This document shows positions 41,631-50,579 of a DNA stretch of 64,000 nucleotides, in pieces. The number at the start of each line of letters is the position of its first letter. The stretch's first letter is position 1. Source of the DNA: Azospirillum brasilense (GTDB taxonomy: Bacteria; Pseudomonadota; Alphaproteobacteria; Azospirillales; Azospirillaceae); contig NZ_QOKV01000023.1 in NCBI RefSeq assembly GCF_008365405.1, positions 1 to 64,000 on the forward strand. The letters run 5' to 3'. The notes beneath the pieces are model-generated. The model saw only the letters and a list, made by a program, of their open reading frames with translations. It made no database searches and was not told where the DNA came from. A program made the translations under genes and the position numbers.

Positions 41631-44600
41631 TCAACGCCGCAGACCGTCGATCAGCCCCTTCAACAGCGCGTCCGGCTTCGGCGCGTTGCCGCCGCCGGGG
41701 ATCGGCAGATCTTTCGGCACCACCTTGTTCAGCAGCCCCTCGGCGGCGCGGCGGGCGAAATACTCCTGCACCTCCTGCATCTCGAAGGAGCGGGTGGGTT
41801 TGTCGAGCGCGCCGGTCATACGGACGGTCAGCGGCGGCAGAGCCTGGTCGGACTGCACGGTCAGGCGGACGCGCATGTCGATGGTCTGCGCCGGCAGGTT
41901 GACCTGCCCCGCCGCCACCGCCTCGCCCAGATCGGAGGTCAGGCGCGTGTCCTCCGTGCGCGCCACGCCCTTGTCGATGGCGAAGCTGCCGTCCAGCCGG
42001 GCGAAGCGGGTCTCGCCGCCCTGAAGCCCGCCCATCACCGCGCCCAGCAGCTCCTGCGGACGCTCCAGCTTGGTCAGCCGGTCGCGCAGGGCGCCCAGGT
42101 CGAAGCCGCGCAGCAATCCGTCGCGGGCGCTGATGCGGCCCTGACCGGCCAGCGCCTTGAGCATGGCGTCGCCGCCGGCCCCGCTGGTCGTCAGGTTGGC
42201 CTCGGCGTCCAGCACGCCGCCGGCGATCTCCAGCGCACCGCCGCCCAGCCCGCCGCCCACCGCCTCGGCCAGCTTGGCCTTGGACAGGGTGATGGCGGCC
42301 TCGGCGGTCGGCGTCTGGTTGCCCGGCGCGGCGAGCCGCCCGGTGGCGCCAAGCTGCCCGCCCATCAGGGTGCCGTCGAACCGCTCCACTGTCAGCACGC
42401 CGTTGGTCACCGTGGCTCGCAGGGCGGGATTCTCGATCCGCGTGCCGCCCTTGACGAGGGCGGAGGCGGTCAGCGCAAAGCGCCCGTCGAAGCGGCGCAG
42501 CCCGCTGAAATCCCCCGCCGCGACGGGCGCGCCCGAGGACGTCTCGGCCGACGGAGATGGGGCGGCCGCCGGGCGGGCCGCCGCGGCGGGGAGCGCCGCC
42601 AGCCGGTCCAGCTCCAGGTCGCCGGTCTGCAGGTCGGCCTCGACCCGCGGCTTGCTGCCGTTGAGGTCGGCGCTGGCCTTGCCCTTGACGGTGACGCCGG
42701 CCACCGTCCCCTGGATGTTGCCCAGGGTGAAGGCCTTCCGCGTCCCCGCCAGCTCCGTGTAGAGGTCCATCGGGCCGTAGGAGGCCGGCACCGCGCCACC
42801 GGCGGGCGGCGTGTCGGCGAACAGGCTGGCCAGCCGGGCCAGCTCCGGATGCTTGGCGCGCAGCTTGAGGTCGGCGCTGGGGTCCTTCTCGACGTTCGAC
42901 AGCGTGCCGCCCGCCTCCAGCGAGCCTTCGACCGCCTCGACGCCCAGCTCGACCGCCAGACGGTCGGCGTCACCCGACAGGCGGGCCTGCGCCTTCACCG
43001 CGCCCAGCCGCTCCGGCGAGGGCGCACCCTCCGGCCAGGGAACGGCGCGCGCCACCCCATCCAGGCTGGGGGCCTCGGCGTTCAGCGTCAGATGGGCACC
43101 GCGCAGCGGCTCCAGCCCGGCGATCTGCCCGTCGAGGCGGAGCTTCACCCCGGCGGCGTCCTGCACCGTCGCCTCTTTGATCGACAGGGCGCCGCCCGCG
43201 GCGGTGGCGTCGAGCCGAAGCCCCTGCACCGGCGTGTTGCGCACGGTCAACTGGCCGACCGACACTTCCAGGTTCGCGTCCACGCCGGCCAGCAGCCGGG
43301 CCGGGGTCATCGACGAATTGCCGGACGAACTCCCGTTGCGCGCCGGGGCGGCCGTCCCGTTCGCAGCGGGAGCGGTCTGGGCCGCGTTGGCGCCGCCCGG
43401 CGGGGGCAGATAGGCGTCGAGGTTCAGCCGGTCGAGGTCGAACCGCGCCCCGAAGGCGGGCCGGCCACGGTCCACATAGGCGACGGCGCCGGTCAGCCGG
43501 CTGGCGTCCACCCGCAGGTCAAGCCCGCTCACGTCCACACGCCCCGGCCGGCCCTGCAACTGCGCGGCGATCGAGGCCCGGCGCAGGCGATCCGCCGGCA
43601 CGGCGCGGACGTCCACCCGCAGCCACTCCAGCAGGGCGCGCAGGTTGTCGGCGTTCGCCTCGATCCGCAGGTTGAGGTTGGGCTGGCCGTTGGCCGCCGC
43701 CAGCTCGCCCGCCGCCACGATGTCGGACCCGCCGGGCAGCAGCGCGCTGACGCGGTCGATGTTCAGCGTGCCGCCGGTCAGGCTGGCCTCCACCCGCCCC
43801 TGGCGCATCACGCCGCCGTTGTAGGTGATGCCGTCCACCGCGAGGTCGAGCTTGGCGTCCAGCGCGTCCGGCAGGGCGAAGCCGCCCGGCTGGCCAGCGC
43901 CACCCGAAGGAGCGCCGGCGGAGGGGGCGCCGGCGGATGGTGCGCCGGCGGACGGAACGCCAGGCGCCGCGCCCTTGCCCCCATTGCCGTTGCGGGCGGC
44001 CGACGGGGTGCCGGTCTCCGTTCCGCCGCTCGACCGAGCGCGCTCCAGCCATGCGTCGAGATCGAGCCGGTTCAGGGCCAGGGTCAGTTCCGCCCGCGCC
44101 GACGTTCCGCTGCGCAGGGTCGCCGTGCCGGTGGCGCGCGTGTCGCCGAGCTGCGCCTCCAGATTGGTGAAGGTCGCCGTGGTCGGCGACGCCTCGACCG
44201 CCGTGCGGATGCCGAAGGACTGGGCGAGCAGCGCGTTCGCCTTCCTGTCCTCGCCGGCCGCCGCACCGTTGCGGACCAGGGCAATGACGCGGGACAGGTC
44301 GCTGCCCTCGGCGCGCAGGTCGCCCTGGGCGCGCGACCCGCCGTTGCCCGGCGGGTTGGTCACGATCCCGGCGAAGCGCAGCGTGGCGTCGGTGTCGGCC
44401 ATCGACAGGGCGGCCCGGACCTGGACGGCGGCGCCGTCGATCAGCCGGCTGACGAACATCTCCCCGCGCAGCGGCACGCCGCGCGCCCGGAAGCTGCCCT
44501 GCCCCTGGAACGGCCCGGTGAAGCTGCCTGCGACGATGCGCGCGTCGACCTGGTCGATCACCTCCGATTGGCCGGTGCGGGCGTCGCGGTACTGGATGGT

Positions 44601-45077
44601 GCCGTTCTGCACCGTCACCTGGTCGAAGCTGACCGCCGAGGCCAGCCCGTCGCCGGAGCCGCTCCGCTCCGCTCCGGCCGGTCGCCCTGCGCCGGACAGG
44701 TCCCAGTTGAAGCGCCCGTCGGGCAATGTTTCGAACAGGAAGGTGGGATCGATCAGGCGGATGCTCTGCACCTGGATGTGGCCGCTGAGCAGCGGGCCGA
44801 GCGCCACGCGGACGTCCAGCTCCTTCAGGCGGGCCATGTCCTGCTCCGACCCGCCGGGCGCGTTGGCCAGACGGGCGTCGCGCACGGTCAGCGCCGGGGC
44901 CGGCAGCAGCGACAGGCCGATGTCGCCCCTCAGCTCCACCTCACGCCCCGTCGCGGCGGACACCCGCTCCGCGATCTGGGCTTTGTAGGCGTTCCAATCG
45001 ACGACGCTGGGCACGATCAGCACCGCGGCCACCAGCAGACCGACGACTATCAGAGCTGCGATCAGGAATCTCTTCAC
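41631..45077 (-). CDS. AsmA-family protein
   Basis: The 1148-residue protein has an N-terminal membrane anchor (KRFLIAALIVVGLLVAAVLI) followed by VDWNAYKAQIAERVSAATGR, the standard AsmA opening. A very long repetitive beta-rich periplasmic region follows (TVRDARLANAPGG; LSGHIQVQSIRLIDP). A proline/alanine/glycine run near 365-385 (PSAGAPSAGAPSAGAPSGGA) is an internal four-fold repeat. The C-terminus includes AsmA_2 elements such as LRGFDLGALRDRLTKL and DMRVRLTVQ. Such proteins belong to a lipid-transport bridging superfamily of the envelope. The chosen GTG at 45077 follows GGGAAGG; a further GTG at 45131 would add 18 residues without a membrane role. Confidence 0.92.
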   Translation of the reverse strand: MKRFLIAALIVVGLLVAAVLIVPSVVDWNAYKAQIAERVSAATGREVELRGDIGLSLLPAPALTVRDARLANAPGGSEQDMARLKELDVRVALGPLLSGHIQVQSIRLIDPTFLFETLPDGRFNWDLSGAGRPAGAERSGSGDGLASAVSFDQVTVQNGTIQYRDARTGQSEVIDQVDARIVAGSFTGPFQGQGSFRARGVPLRGEMFVSRLIDGAAVQVRAALSMADTDATLRFAGIVTNPPGNGGSRAQGDLRAEGSDLSRVIALVRNGAAAGEDRKANALLAQSFGIRTAVEASPTTATFTNLEAQLGDTRATGTATLRSGTSARAELTLALNRLDLDAWLERARSSGGTETGTPSAARNGNGGKGAAPGVPSAGAPSAGAPSAGAPSGGAGQPGGFALPDALDAKLDLAVDGITYNGGVMRQGRVEASLTGGTLNIDRVSALLPGGSDIVAAGELAAANGQPNLNLRIEANADNLRALLEWLRVDVRAVPADRLRRASIAAQLQGRPGRVDVSGLDLRVDASRLTGAVAYVDRGRPAFGARFDLDRLNLDAYLPPPGGANAAQTAPAANGTAAPARNGSSSGNSSMTPARLLAGVDANLEVSVGQLTVRNTPVQGLRLDATAAGGALSIKEATVQDAAGVKLRLDGQIAGLEPLRGAHLTLNAEAPSLDGVARAVPWPEGAPSPERLGAVKAQARLSGDADRLAVELGVEAVEGSLEAGGTLSNVEKDPSADLKLRAKHPELARLASLFADTPPAGGAVPASYGPMDLYTELAGTRKAFTLGNIQGTVAGVTVKGKASADLNGSKPRVEADLQTGDLELDRLAALPAAAARPAAAPSPSAETSSGAPVAAGDFSGLRRFDGRFALTASALVKGGTRIENPALRATVTNGVLTVERFDGTLMGGQLGATGRLAAPGNQTPTAEAAITLSKAKLAEAVGGGLGGGALEIAGGVLDAEANLTTSGAGGDAMLKALAGQGRISARDGLLRGFDLGALRDRLTKLERPQELLGAVMGGLQGGETRFARLDGSFAIDKGVARTEDTRLTSDLGEAVAAGQVNLPAQTIDMRVRLTVQSDQALPPLTVRMTGALDKPTRSFEMQEVQEYFARRAAEGLLNKVVPKDLPIPGGGNAPKPDALLKGLIDGLRR

Positions 45078-45282
45078 CGGTTGACGCGCCTTCCCCACCG
45101 TTCGGCTGTTGAGTCGCCGTGTTGCCGCCACAAGCCGCGAGAACCGCTGGCGCCCGCTCCGGTCTTCCGGGTGGCACGGGGTTCCGCTAAACTATCGTCC
45201 CGAAAGAAAACAAGCAATTTGGGCATTCCAACGGCCGCGTTGAACGAAGGATCAAATGCCCCGCCCTGCGGAGATTTCCCCC

Positions 45283-45474
45283 ATGGCCGATGTCGTCAAC
45301 CTGAACCGCTTCCGGAAGATGCGCCAGAAGGAAGAGCGTGAAAAAAACGCGGAGGCGAACCGCATCCGCTTCGGCCGCACCAAGACCGAGAAGCTGCGCG
45401 ACCGCCAGGAGGCCGAGCGCCGCGCGGCGGAGCTGGACGGCAAGAAGGTCGAGGGCGGGACAGAGGACAAATGA
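45283..45474 (+). CDS. DUF4169 family protein
   Basis: This 63-residue, highly charged protein (MADVVNLNRFRKMRQKEERE) matches the DUF4169 pattern: an N-terminal VVNLNRFRK motif then EANRIRFGRTKTEKLRDRQE. It is probably a single long helix; its function is unknown. GGAG upstream of ATG 45283 defines the start; the in-frame ATG at 45256 is less supported. In many alphaproteobacteria this family lies beside fumC and an RHH protein, whereas here those are 16 kb away. It is divergent from the AsmA gene. Confidence 0.88.
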   Translation: MADVVNLNRFRKMRQKEEREKNAEANRIRFGRTKTEKLRDRQEAERRAAELDGKKVEGGTEDK

Positions 45475-45619
45475 CGGCCAAGCCCGTGCTTTGGTATCGC
45501 TTTTGTGACAATTAGGTATTCAAACAATTCGTCCGTAAGACAATCTGGAACGCTGCGGACCGCTTTGCTACACTCCTCCCTCACGAGAGGCGCAATGGGC
45601 AAAGGGGAGGACCATCATT

Positions 45620-46459
45620 ATGGTCGACATGTCGTCTCACCGCGGTGCGTCCCAATTTCATCGGCCGGTCCGGCGCAAGGAACCCTCTGAATTCCACAAG
45701 CCGGCACCCTATCTTCCGCGAATCCGCAGCGTCGACGTCGACCGCCCCTGGGTGTGGCTGAGCGCCGGCTGGCGCGACATGTGCGCCAGCCCGATGATCA
45801 GCGCCGCCTACGGCCTGCTGGCGGTCCTGTCCAGCCTCGCGCTGGTGGCGGTGCTGTCGATGCAGGACATGCAGTATCTGGTGCTGCCGATGGCGGCGGG
45901 CTTCATGCTGCTGGGACCGGTCTTCGCCGTCGGTCTCTACGAGACCAGCCGCCTGCTGGAGCGGGGGGAGACGCCGACCCTGATGAAGGTCGCCGGGGCC
46001 TACCGCCGCAACGGCGTGCAGATCGCCGGGATCGGGCTGGCGCTGATGCTGGCCATGCTGGCCTGGATCCGCATCGCCTTCCTGCTGTTCGCGCTGTTCT
46101 TCGCGACGGAGCCGCCGGCCTTCGACCAGCTCGTCGACCGCATCTTCTTCTCGGCCCAGACGATCCCGTTCCTGCTGACCGGCACCATCGTCGGCGGCGT
46201 CATCGCGACGGCGGTCTTCGCCATCAGCGTGGTGTCGATCCCGATGCTGCTTGACCGCGAGACCGACAGCTTCACCGCGATGGCGACCAGCGTCGCGGTG
46301 CTGCGCAAGAATCTGCGGACCATGGCCGGCTGGGCCTTCCTGATCGTGCTGTTCACCGCGGCCGGTATGGTCACCGGCTTCCTCGGCCTGGCGCTGGCCC
46401 TGCCACTGATCGGCCACGCCTCCTGGCACTGCTACCGCGATCTGGTCGGCGCGGACTGA
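45620..46459 (+). CDS. DUF2189-domain membrane protein
   Basis: The 279-residue inner-membrane protein has about six hydrophobic segments arranged as in the DUF2189 family: PMISAAYGLLAVLSSLALVA, MAAGFMLLGPVFAVGLYE, a loop with GETPTLMKVAGAYRRNG, then paired helices and PLIGHASWHCYRDLV at the end. The cytosolic N-terminus includes RPWVWLSAGWRDM. Function is unknown; related proteins are near respiratory genes, but none is here. GGGGAGG sits nine bases before the ATG. A terminator follows. Confidence 0.9.
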   Translation: MVDMSSHRGASQFHRPVRRKEPSEFHKPAPYLPRIRSVDVDRPWVWLSAGWRDMCASPMISAAYGLLAVLSSLALVAVLSMQDMQYLVLPMAAGFMLLGPVFAVGLYETSRLLERGETPTLMKVAGAYRRNGVQIAGIGLALMLAMLAWIRIAFLLFALFFATEPPAFDQLVDRIFFSAQTIPFLLTGTIVGGVIATAVFAISVVSIPMLLDRETDSFTAMATSVAVLRKNLRTMAGWAFLIVLFTAAGMVTGFLGLALALPLIGHASWHCYRDLVGAD

Positions 46460-46475
46460 TGTTCTACGGCCCGAT

Positions 46476-46506
46476 GCCCCTCTCCCATCCCGGGCGAGGG
46501 GCTTTT
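46476..46506 (+). terminator. terminator after the DUF2189 gene
   Basis: GCCCCTC (46476-46482) pairs with GAGGGGC (46496-46502) and is followed by TTTT. It lies just before the convergent DUF1192 gene end, so it may serve both directions weakly. Confidence 0.6.
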
Positions 46507-46514
46507 CCCATCCT

Positions 46515-46703
46515 TCAAGACGGTTTCTTGAAGAAGGCCTCCGCAGCGTTCTTCTGCGCCTCCTTGGCGGCGATGGCGGCACGGGCGCGGGCGATCTCGG
46601 CCTCCAGCCCGGCGATGTAGTCCTTCAACTCCGCCACGCCCAACGCGGTCAGGTCCTTCAAGACCGGCTTGGCCTTGCGCGGCTCCAGCTCGTCGATGTC
46701 CAT
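46515..46703 (-). CDS. DUF1192 family protein
   Basis: This 62-residue protein has an acidic start (MDIDELEPRKAKPVLKDLTA) and a coiled-coil helix (LKDYIAGLEAEIARARAAIA), the DUF1192 pattern. The family is a small alphaproteobacterial protein of unknown role. AGGAG precedes the ATG at 46703; the upstream in-frame ATG is inferior. It is divergent from the quinone oxidoreductase gene, an arrangement I recall in relatives, but whether they are functionally linked is unknown. Confidence 0.9.
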   Translation of the reverse strand: MDIDELEPRKAKPVLKDLTALGVAELKDYIAGLEAEIARARAAIAAKEAQKNAAEAFFKKPS

Positions 46704-46914
46704 AGGGCTTCTCCTCCCGTATCCGCGCATCCCTGCCCCGCGCCGTCCGCTTCCCGCCCGTCGGAAAGGCCGGCGGGGCGTGCTTGTCAGCGCCGGTGCG
46801 GAATTCTAACTTTGGACGCCTGCGGACACAAACGGCCCGGCCGCCTGGATTGCAGATGACCGGATCGGCGCCGGATCGGTGGACACCGCATCAACGAGGA
46901 ATGGGGAAGACACC

Positions 46915-47922
46915 ATGGGCATCGCCCTGCCGGACAGCATGACCTGCGTGGAGATTTCGCAACCCGGCGGCCCGGAGGTCCTGCGCACCGTGCAGCGCCC
47001 CGCCCCGGTGCCCGGCCCCGGCGAGGTGCTGGTGGCGGTGGAGGCGGCGGGCGTCAACCGTCCGGACATGCTGCAGCGCCAGGGCCGCTACGACCCGCCG
47101 CCGGGCGCCTCCGACCTGCCCGGCCTGGAGATCGCCGGGCGCGTCGTCGCCCTGGGTGAAGGGGTGATGGATTGGGCGGCCGACGACGCGGTCTGCGCCC
47201 TGATCGCCGGCGGCGGCTATGCCCAGTATTGCGTGGTCCCGGCGCCGCAGCTCCTGCCCGTGCCGAAGGGCTATGGCATGGTCGAGGCCGCCGCCGTCCC
47301 GGAGACCTTCTTCACCGTCTGGACCAACGTGTTCGAGCGCGGCGCGCTGAAGCCCGGCGAGACGCTGCTGGTCCATGGCGGGTCCAGCGGCATCGGCACC
47401 ACGGCGATCCAGCTTGCCAAGGCCTTCGGCTCACGAGTCTTCACCACCGCCGGCAGCGCCGAGAAGTGCCGCGCCTGCGAGGAACTCGGCGCCGACCGCG
47501 CCATCGACTACAAGACCGAGGACTTCGCCGCGGTCATCCAGAAGGAGACCGGCGGGCGCGGCGTCGACGTGGTGCTGGACATGGTCGGCGGCGACTACAT
47601 CGCCCGCGACATCGGCATCATGGCTCCGGACGGGCGGCACGTCTCCATCGCCTTCCTCCAGGGGCCGAAGGTCTCCATCAACATGTTCCCGGTGATGACC
47701 AAGCGCCTGACCCTCACCGGCTCCACCCTGCGCGCCCGCTCGGTCGAGGAGAAGGGCCGCATGGCCGCCGCCCTGCGCGAGAAGGTCTGGCCGCTGCTGG
47801 AAGGCGGCACGGTCAAGCCGGTGATCCACAAGGTCTTCACGCTGGAGCAGGCGGCCGAGGCGCACGCTCTGATGGAATCCAGCGCGCACATCGGCAAGAT
47901 CGTCATGACGGTTGGCGGCTGA
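46915..47922 (+). CDS. NAD(P)H:quinone oxidoreductase, PIG3 type
   Basis: The 335-residue zinc-independent MDR enzyme begins MGIALPDSMTCVEISQPGGP. LVHGGSSGIGTTAIQLAKAF (about 149-168) is the coenzyme-binding loop, and GVNRPDMLQRQGRYDPPPGA (about 44-63) is the characteristic PIG3/qor block. No zinc cysteine set is present. It reduces quinones with NADPH. Pairing with DUF1192 and trcR is typical of Rhodospirillales chromosomes. GGGGAAG precedes the ATG at 46915; a 12-residue upstream extension is possible but less supported. Confidence 0.92.
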   Translation: MGIALPDSMTCVEISQPGGPEVLRTVQRPAPVPGPGEVLVAVEAAGVNRPDMLQRQGRYDPPPGASDLPGLEIAGRVVALGEGVMDWAADDAVCALIAGGGYAQYCVVPAPQLLPVPKGYGMVEAAAVPETFFTVWTNVFERGALKPGETLLVHGGSSGIGTTAIQLAKAFGSRVFTTAGSAEKCRACEELGADRAIDYKTEDFAAVIQKETGGRGVDVVLDMVGGDYIARDIGIMAPDGRHVSIAFLQGPKVSINMFPVMTKRLTLTGSTLRARSVEEKGRMAAALREKVWPLLEGGTVKPVIHKVFTLEQAAEAHALMESSAHIGKIVMTVGG

Positions 47923-48230
47923 CCGTCGCCGCACCCGCGAACCGTTGGATTGCGAAGGGAGTTCCCCGGTTTCACAGCCGGGAATTCCCATTCAAGCAAT
48001 TTTTTCGCTTCATTCTTGTTCCCGGACAGCCGGGTGGGCTTGCTAAAGCGCGCCAAGACGGTTAGCAGAGGGATCGGTGTCCGGGTTTTCCCGGCCGCCT
48101 GCCCGAGCACGCTTACATCGACCGGTTCCGGCCCTATATGGAGGGCGAAGCTCGGGACCATCCGGTAAAGTATGGCCGATCGCGCCACCCGCCAGCGGGT
48201 GCGGTCGGGTTGGAGTTGTCAGGAGGGACG
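47923..48230. other. intergenic region between quinone oxidoreductase gene and trcR
   Basis: These 308 bases carry a hairpin, GGGAGTTCCCCGG against CCGGGAATTCCC at 47957-47989, followed 11 bases on by TTTTTT; it could terminate the oxidoreductase transcript. The rest should contain the trcR promoter. No coding region is convincing and I see no RNA gene. Confidence 0.45.
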
Positions 48231-48848
48231 ATGGCACTGCCCTTGATGCCGAAAGCGACGGCCGTCTGGCTGGTCGAGAACACATCCTTGACCTTCGAGC
48301 AGATCGCCGCCTTCTGCGGCCTGCATTCCCTGGAGGTCCAGGCCATCGCCGATGGCGAGGTGGCGGTCGGCATGGTCGGGCTGGACCCGGTGGCCAACGG
48401 TCAGTTGACCAAGGGCGAGATCGAACGCTGCGAGCGCAACCAGGATCTGCGCCTGAAGCTGCTGGTCCCCGACCTGCCGCTGCCGGCGGCGCGGTCCAAG
48501 GGGCCGCGCTACACCCCGATCACCAAGCGCGGCGACAAGCCGGACGCCATTGCCTGGCTGCTGAAGCACCATCCGGAGCTGTCGGACGCCCAGCTCTGCC
48601 GCCTGATCGGCACGACCAAGCCGACCATCGCGGCGGTCCGCGACCGCACGCACTGGAACGCCCCGAACATCAAGCCGCGCAACCCGGTGCTGCTCGGCCT
48701 GTGCACCCAGCGCGAGCTGGAGGAGGCGCTGGCCCTAGCCGTCCGTCGCGGCGGCGTCCCGCTGTCGCAAGAGGAGCGCGAGGCCCAGGACGGCGAAGAC
48801 GGCTACGGCGACGAGTCGCCCTATTCGGAGCAGGAAGAGGCGCGCTGA
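48231..48848 (+). CDS. trcR: TrcR-family transcriptional regulator (DUF1013)
   Basis: The 205-residue protein MALPLMPKATAVWLVENTSL is the DUF1013 family, named TrcR in Caulobacter and Sinorhizobium, a DNA-binding cell-cycle regulator bound with RNA polymerase at many promoters. A helix-turn-helix-like segment is LTFEQIAAFCGLHSLEVQAI (about 20-39), and a second is LSDAQLCRLIGTTKPTIAAV (about 110-129). The final 30 residues are acidic and disordered. AGGAGGGACG right before the ATG makes the start certain. It is conserved across alphaproteobacteria. A terminator follows. Confidence 0.94.
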   Translation: MALPLMPKATAVWLVENTSLTFEQIAAFCGLHSLEVQAIADGEVAVGMVGLDPVANGQLTKGEIERCERNQDLRLKLLVPDLPLPAARSKGPRYTPITKRGDKPDAIAWLLKHHPELSDAQLCRLIGTTKPTIAAVRDRTHWNAPNIKPRNPVLLGLCTQRELEEALALAVRRGGVPLSQEEREAQDGEDGYGDESPYSEQEEAR

Positions 48849-48860
48849 CGCCGCCTTCCC

Positions 48861-48900
48861 GGCCCCTCTCCCCCGGCGGGAGGGGGGCTTTTTGCTTTTA
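48861..48900 (+). terminator. terminator of trcR
   Basis: GCCCCTCTCCC and GGGAGGGGGGC form a stem across CCGGC, followed by TTTTTGCTTTTA. It is 12 bases after the trcR stop. Confidence 0.85.
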
Positions 48901-49004
48901 TGCGCCGGGTGCGGCCCGTCCCTCCGCCCCCGGCGCCGGGCCCGTGAAGGGGTCCATAAGACCGCGCTCTGGACGACGCCCGGCCCGCACGCTACTTCTT
49001 CGGC

Positions 49005-49598
49005 ATGACTGCACCCTCCCGTCTTGTCGTCGGCATCAGCGGAGCCTCGGGCGTGATCCTGGGCATCCGGCTGCTGTCCGTGCTGCGCCGGATCGGCGTC
49101 GAATCGCACCTCGTCGTCAGCCGCTCCGCCGAGGTCACCCTGGCCCATGAAACGGACATGAAGGTAGCGGAGCTGCGCGCTCTGGCCGACGTGTCCTACG
49201 CCGCCGCCGACATCGGCGCGGCCATCGCCAGCGGCAGCTTCCGCGCCATGGGCATGATCGTCGCCCCCTGCTCCGTCCGCACGATGAGCGAGATCGCCAC
49301 GGGCGTGACCTCCACCCTGCTGACCCGCGCCGCCGACGTCACGCTGAAGGAGCGCCGCCCGCTGGTGCTGATGGTGCGCGAGACGCCGCTGCATCTGGGG
49401 CACCTGCGCACGATGACCCAATTGGCCGAGATGGGCGCGGTGATCGCCCCGCCGGTCCCCGCCTTCTACAGCCGCCCGCAGACCATCGACGATCTGGTGG
49501 ACCACGCCGTTGGGCGGGCGCTCGACCTGTTCGGGCTGGACGCGGGCATCGTCCGCCGCTGGGGCGAGCCGGCGCCTGCGGAGGTTCTGGAAACATGA
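49005..49598 (+). CDS. ubiX: flavin prenyltransferase UbiX
   Basis: The 197-residue enzyme prenylates FMN to the prFMN cofactor used by UbiD decarboxylases. It starts with VVGISGASGVILGIRLLSVL, the dinucleotide-like FMN motif. IVAPCSVRTMSEIATGVTST is the conserved middle block and RRPLVLMVRETPLHLGHLRT holds the substrate residues. A UbiD partner is not in view. No good ribosome site is apparent before the ATG. It lies in the same orientation as the carbonic anhydrase gene 57 bases later. Confidence 0.95.
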   Translation: MTAPSRLVVGISGASGVILGIRLLSVLRRIGVESHLVVSRSAEVTLAHETDMKVAELRALADVSYAAADIGAAIASGSFRAMGMIVAPCSVRTMSEIATGVTSTLLTRAADVTLKERRPLVLMVRETPLHLGHLRTMTQLAEMGAVIAPPVPAFYSRPQTIDDLVDHAVGRALDLFGLDAGIVRRWGEPAPAEVLET

Positions 49599-49655
49599 TC
49601 CGGCCTGGGCTATACCGCATCCGCTAAATCCCGACCGTAGAGGGGTATCAGAACG

Positions 49656-50348
49656 ATGCCACACACCCGCGACCAGGACGTTCCGATTCGTCAGCTTCTC
49701 GCCGGGATGAAAGGTTTCCGCGCCCGCTACTACGAGCGCCGGCCCGACAGCATGCGCCAGCTCGTCGAGGAGGGGCAGAAGCCGAAGATCCTGATGATCG
49801 GCTGCTCCGACAGCCGCGTCGATCCGGCGCTGCTCACCCAGGCGGAGCCGGGCGAGATGTTCGTCGTCCGCAACGTCGCCAACCTCGTCCCGCCCTACCA
49901 GCCGGACGGCAGCTATCACGGCACCTCGGCGGCCATCGAATACGCGGTGCGGGTGCTTCAGGTCAGCCACGTCATCGTCCTGGGCCACGCCCTGTGCGGC
50001 GGCATCCAGGGGCTGATCCGCCTGCGCAAGGGCGAGCCGGACCAGAACGACTTCGTGTCGCCCTGGGTGTCCATCGCCAGCGCGGCGCTCGATCCCTACA
50101 TCCCGCCCGCCCAAGGGGAGACCGACGAGGAGCGGCGCAAAGCCGAGTTCGAGCGCCTTCAGCAGAAGCCCGACGTGATCGAGCGCGCCGCCGTTCGCAC
50201 CTCGGTCGACAACCTGATGACCTTCCCCTTCGTCCGCGAGCGGGTGGAGGCCGGGACGCTGGAACTGCACGGCTGGTGGTTCGACTTGGACAGCGGCGAT
50301 TTGTGGGCCATCAACTCCCAGACCAAGATGTTCGAGCCGGTCGATTGA
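49656..50348 (+). CDS. beta-class carbonic anhydrase
   Basis: The 230-residue enzyme hydrates CO2. Zinc ligands are Cys50 (CSDSR, with Asp52 and Arg54 forming the dyad), His111 and Cys114 (HALCGG). GQKPKILMIGCSDSRVDPAL is the standard block. The middle insertion QGETDEERRKAEFERLQQK (about 150-170) is charged and surface-like. There is no signal peptide, so it is cytosolic. GAGG lies 15-18 bases before the ATG, which is distant. Beta-carbonic anhydrases are needed for growth in air in Azospirillum and relatives. Confidence 0.95.
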   Translation: MPHTRDQDVPIRQLLAGMKGFRARYYERRPDSMRQLVEEGQKPKILMIGCSDSRVDPALLTQAEPGEMFVVRNVANLVPPYQPDGSYHGTSAAIEYAVRVLQVSHVIVLGHALCGGIQGLIRLRKGEPDQNDFVSPWVSIASAALDPYIPPAQGETDEERRKAEFERLQQKPDVIERAAVRTSVDNLMTFPFVRERVEAGTLELHGWWFDLDSGDLWAINSQTKMFEPVD

Positions 50349-50505
50349 GGCCGGTCGATTGAAGGTGCCGGGTGGGCGAAAGCTGCCCAGCGGACGGTGA
50401 TAAGCCAAGTCCGCCGGGAAATTTCTGCCCATCCCTTGATTCCGCGGCCTGAACAAATCCCTCCGCTGCCATGGAAGAAGGTTGTTTCAGCGGCTCCCCG
50501 CCTTC

Positions 50506-50521
50506 TGGCACGACGGTTGCA
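50506..50521 (+). promoter_or_regulatory. sigma-54 promoter of flgE
   Basis: TGGCACGACGGTTGCA matches TGGCACG-N4-TTGCA with the GG and GC exactly ten bases apart. It lies 58 bases before the hook gene ATG. A symmetric GGGAAATTTCTGCCC at 50416-50430, about 90 bases upstream, could be the enhancer for a FlbD- or NtrC-like activator. Confidence 0.88.
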
Positions 50522-50579
50522 GTTTCCTGTTCGGCGCGTTCCGGCGGACGCGCGTCGACGGGAATGAGGCGGCCGGACC

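Noticed and set aside
40854-45341. A 1495-codon open frame on the plus strand opposite the AsmA gene
   Set aside because: It is antisense to a clear AsmA protein, passes through the tandem repeat in frame, and has the arginine/glycine-rich composition of a high-GC shadow frame. It has no ribosome site and no family resemblance.
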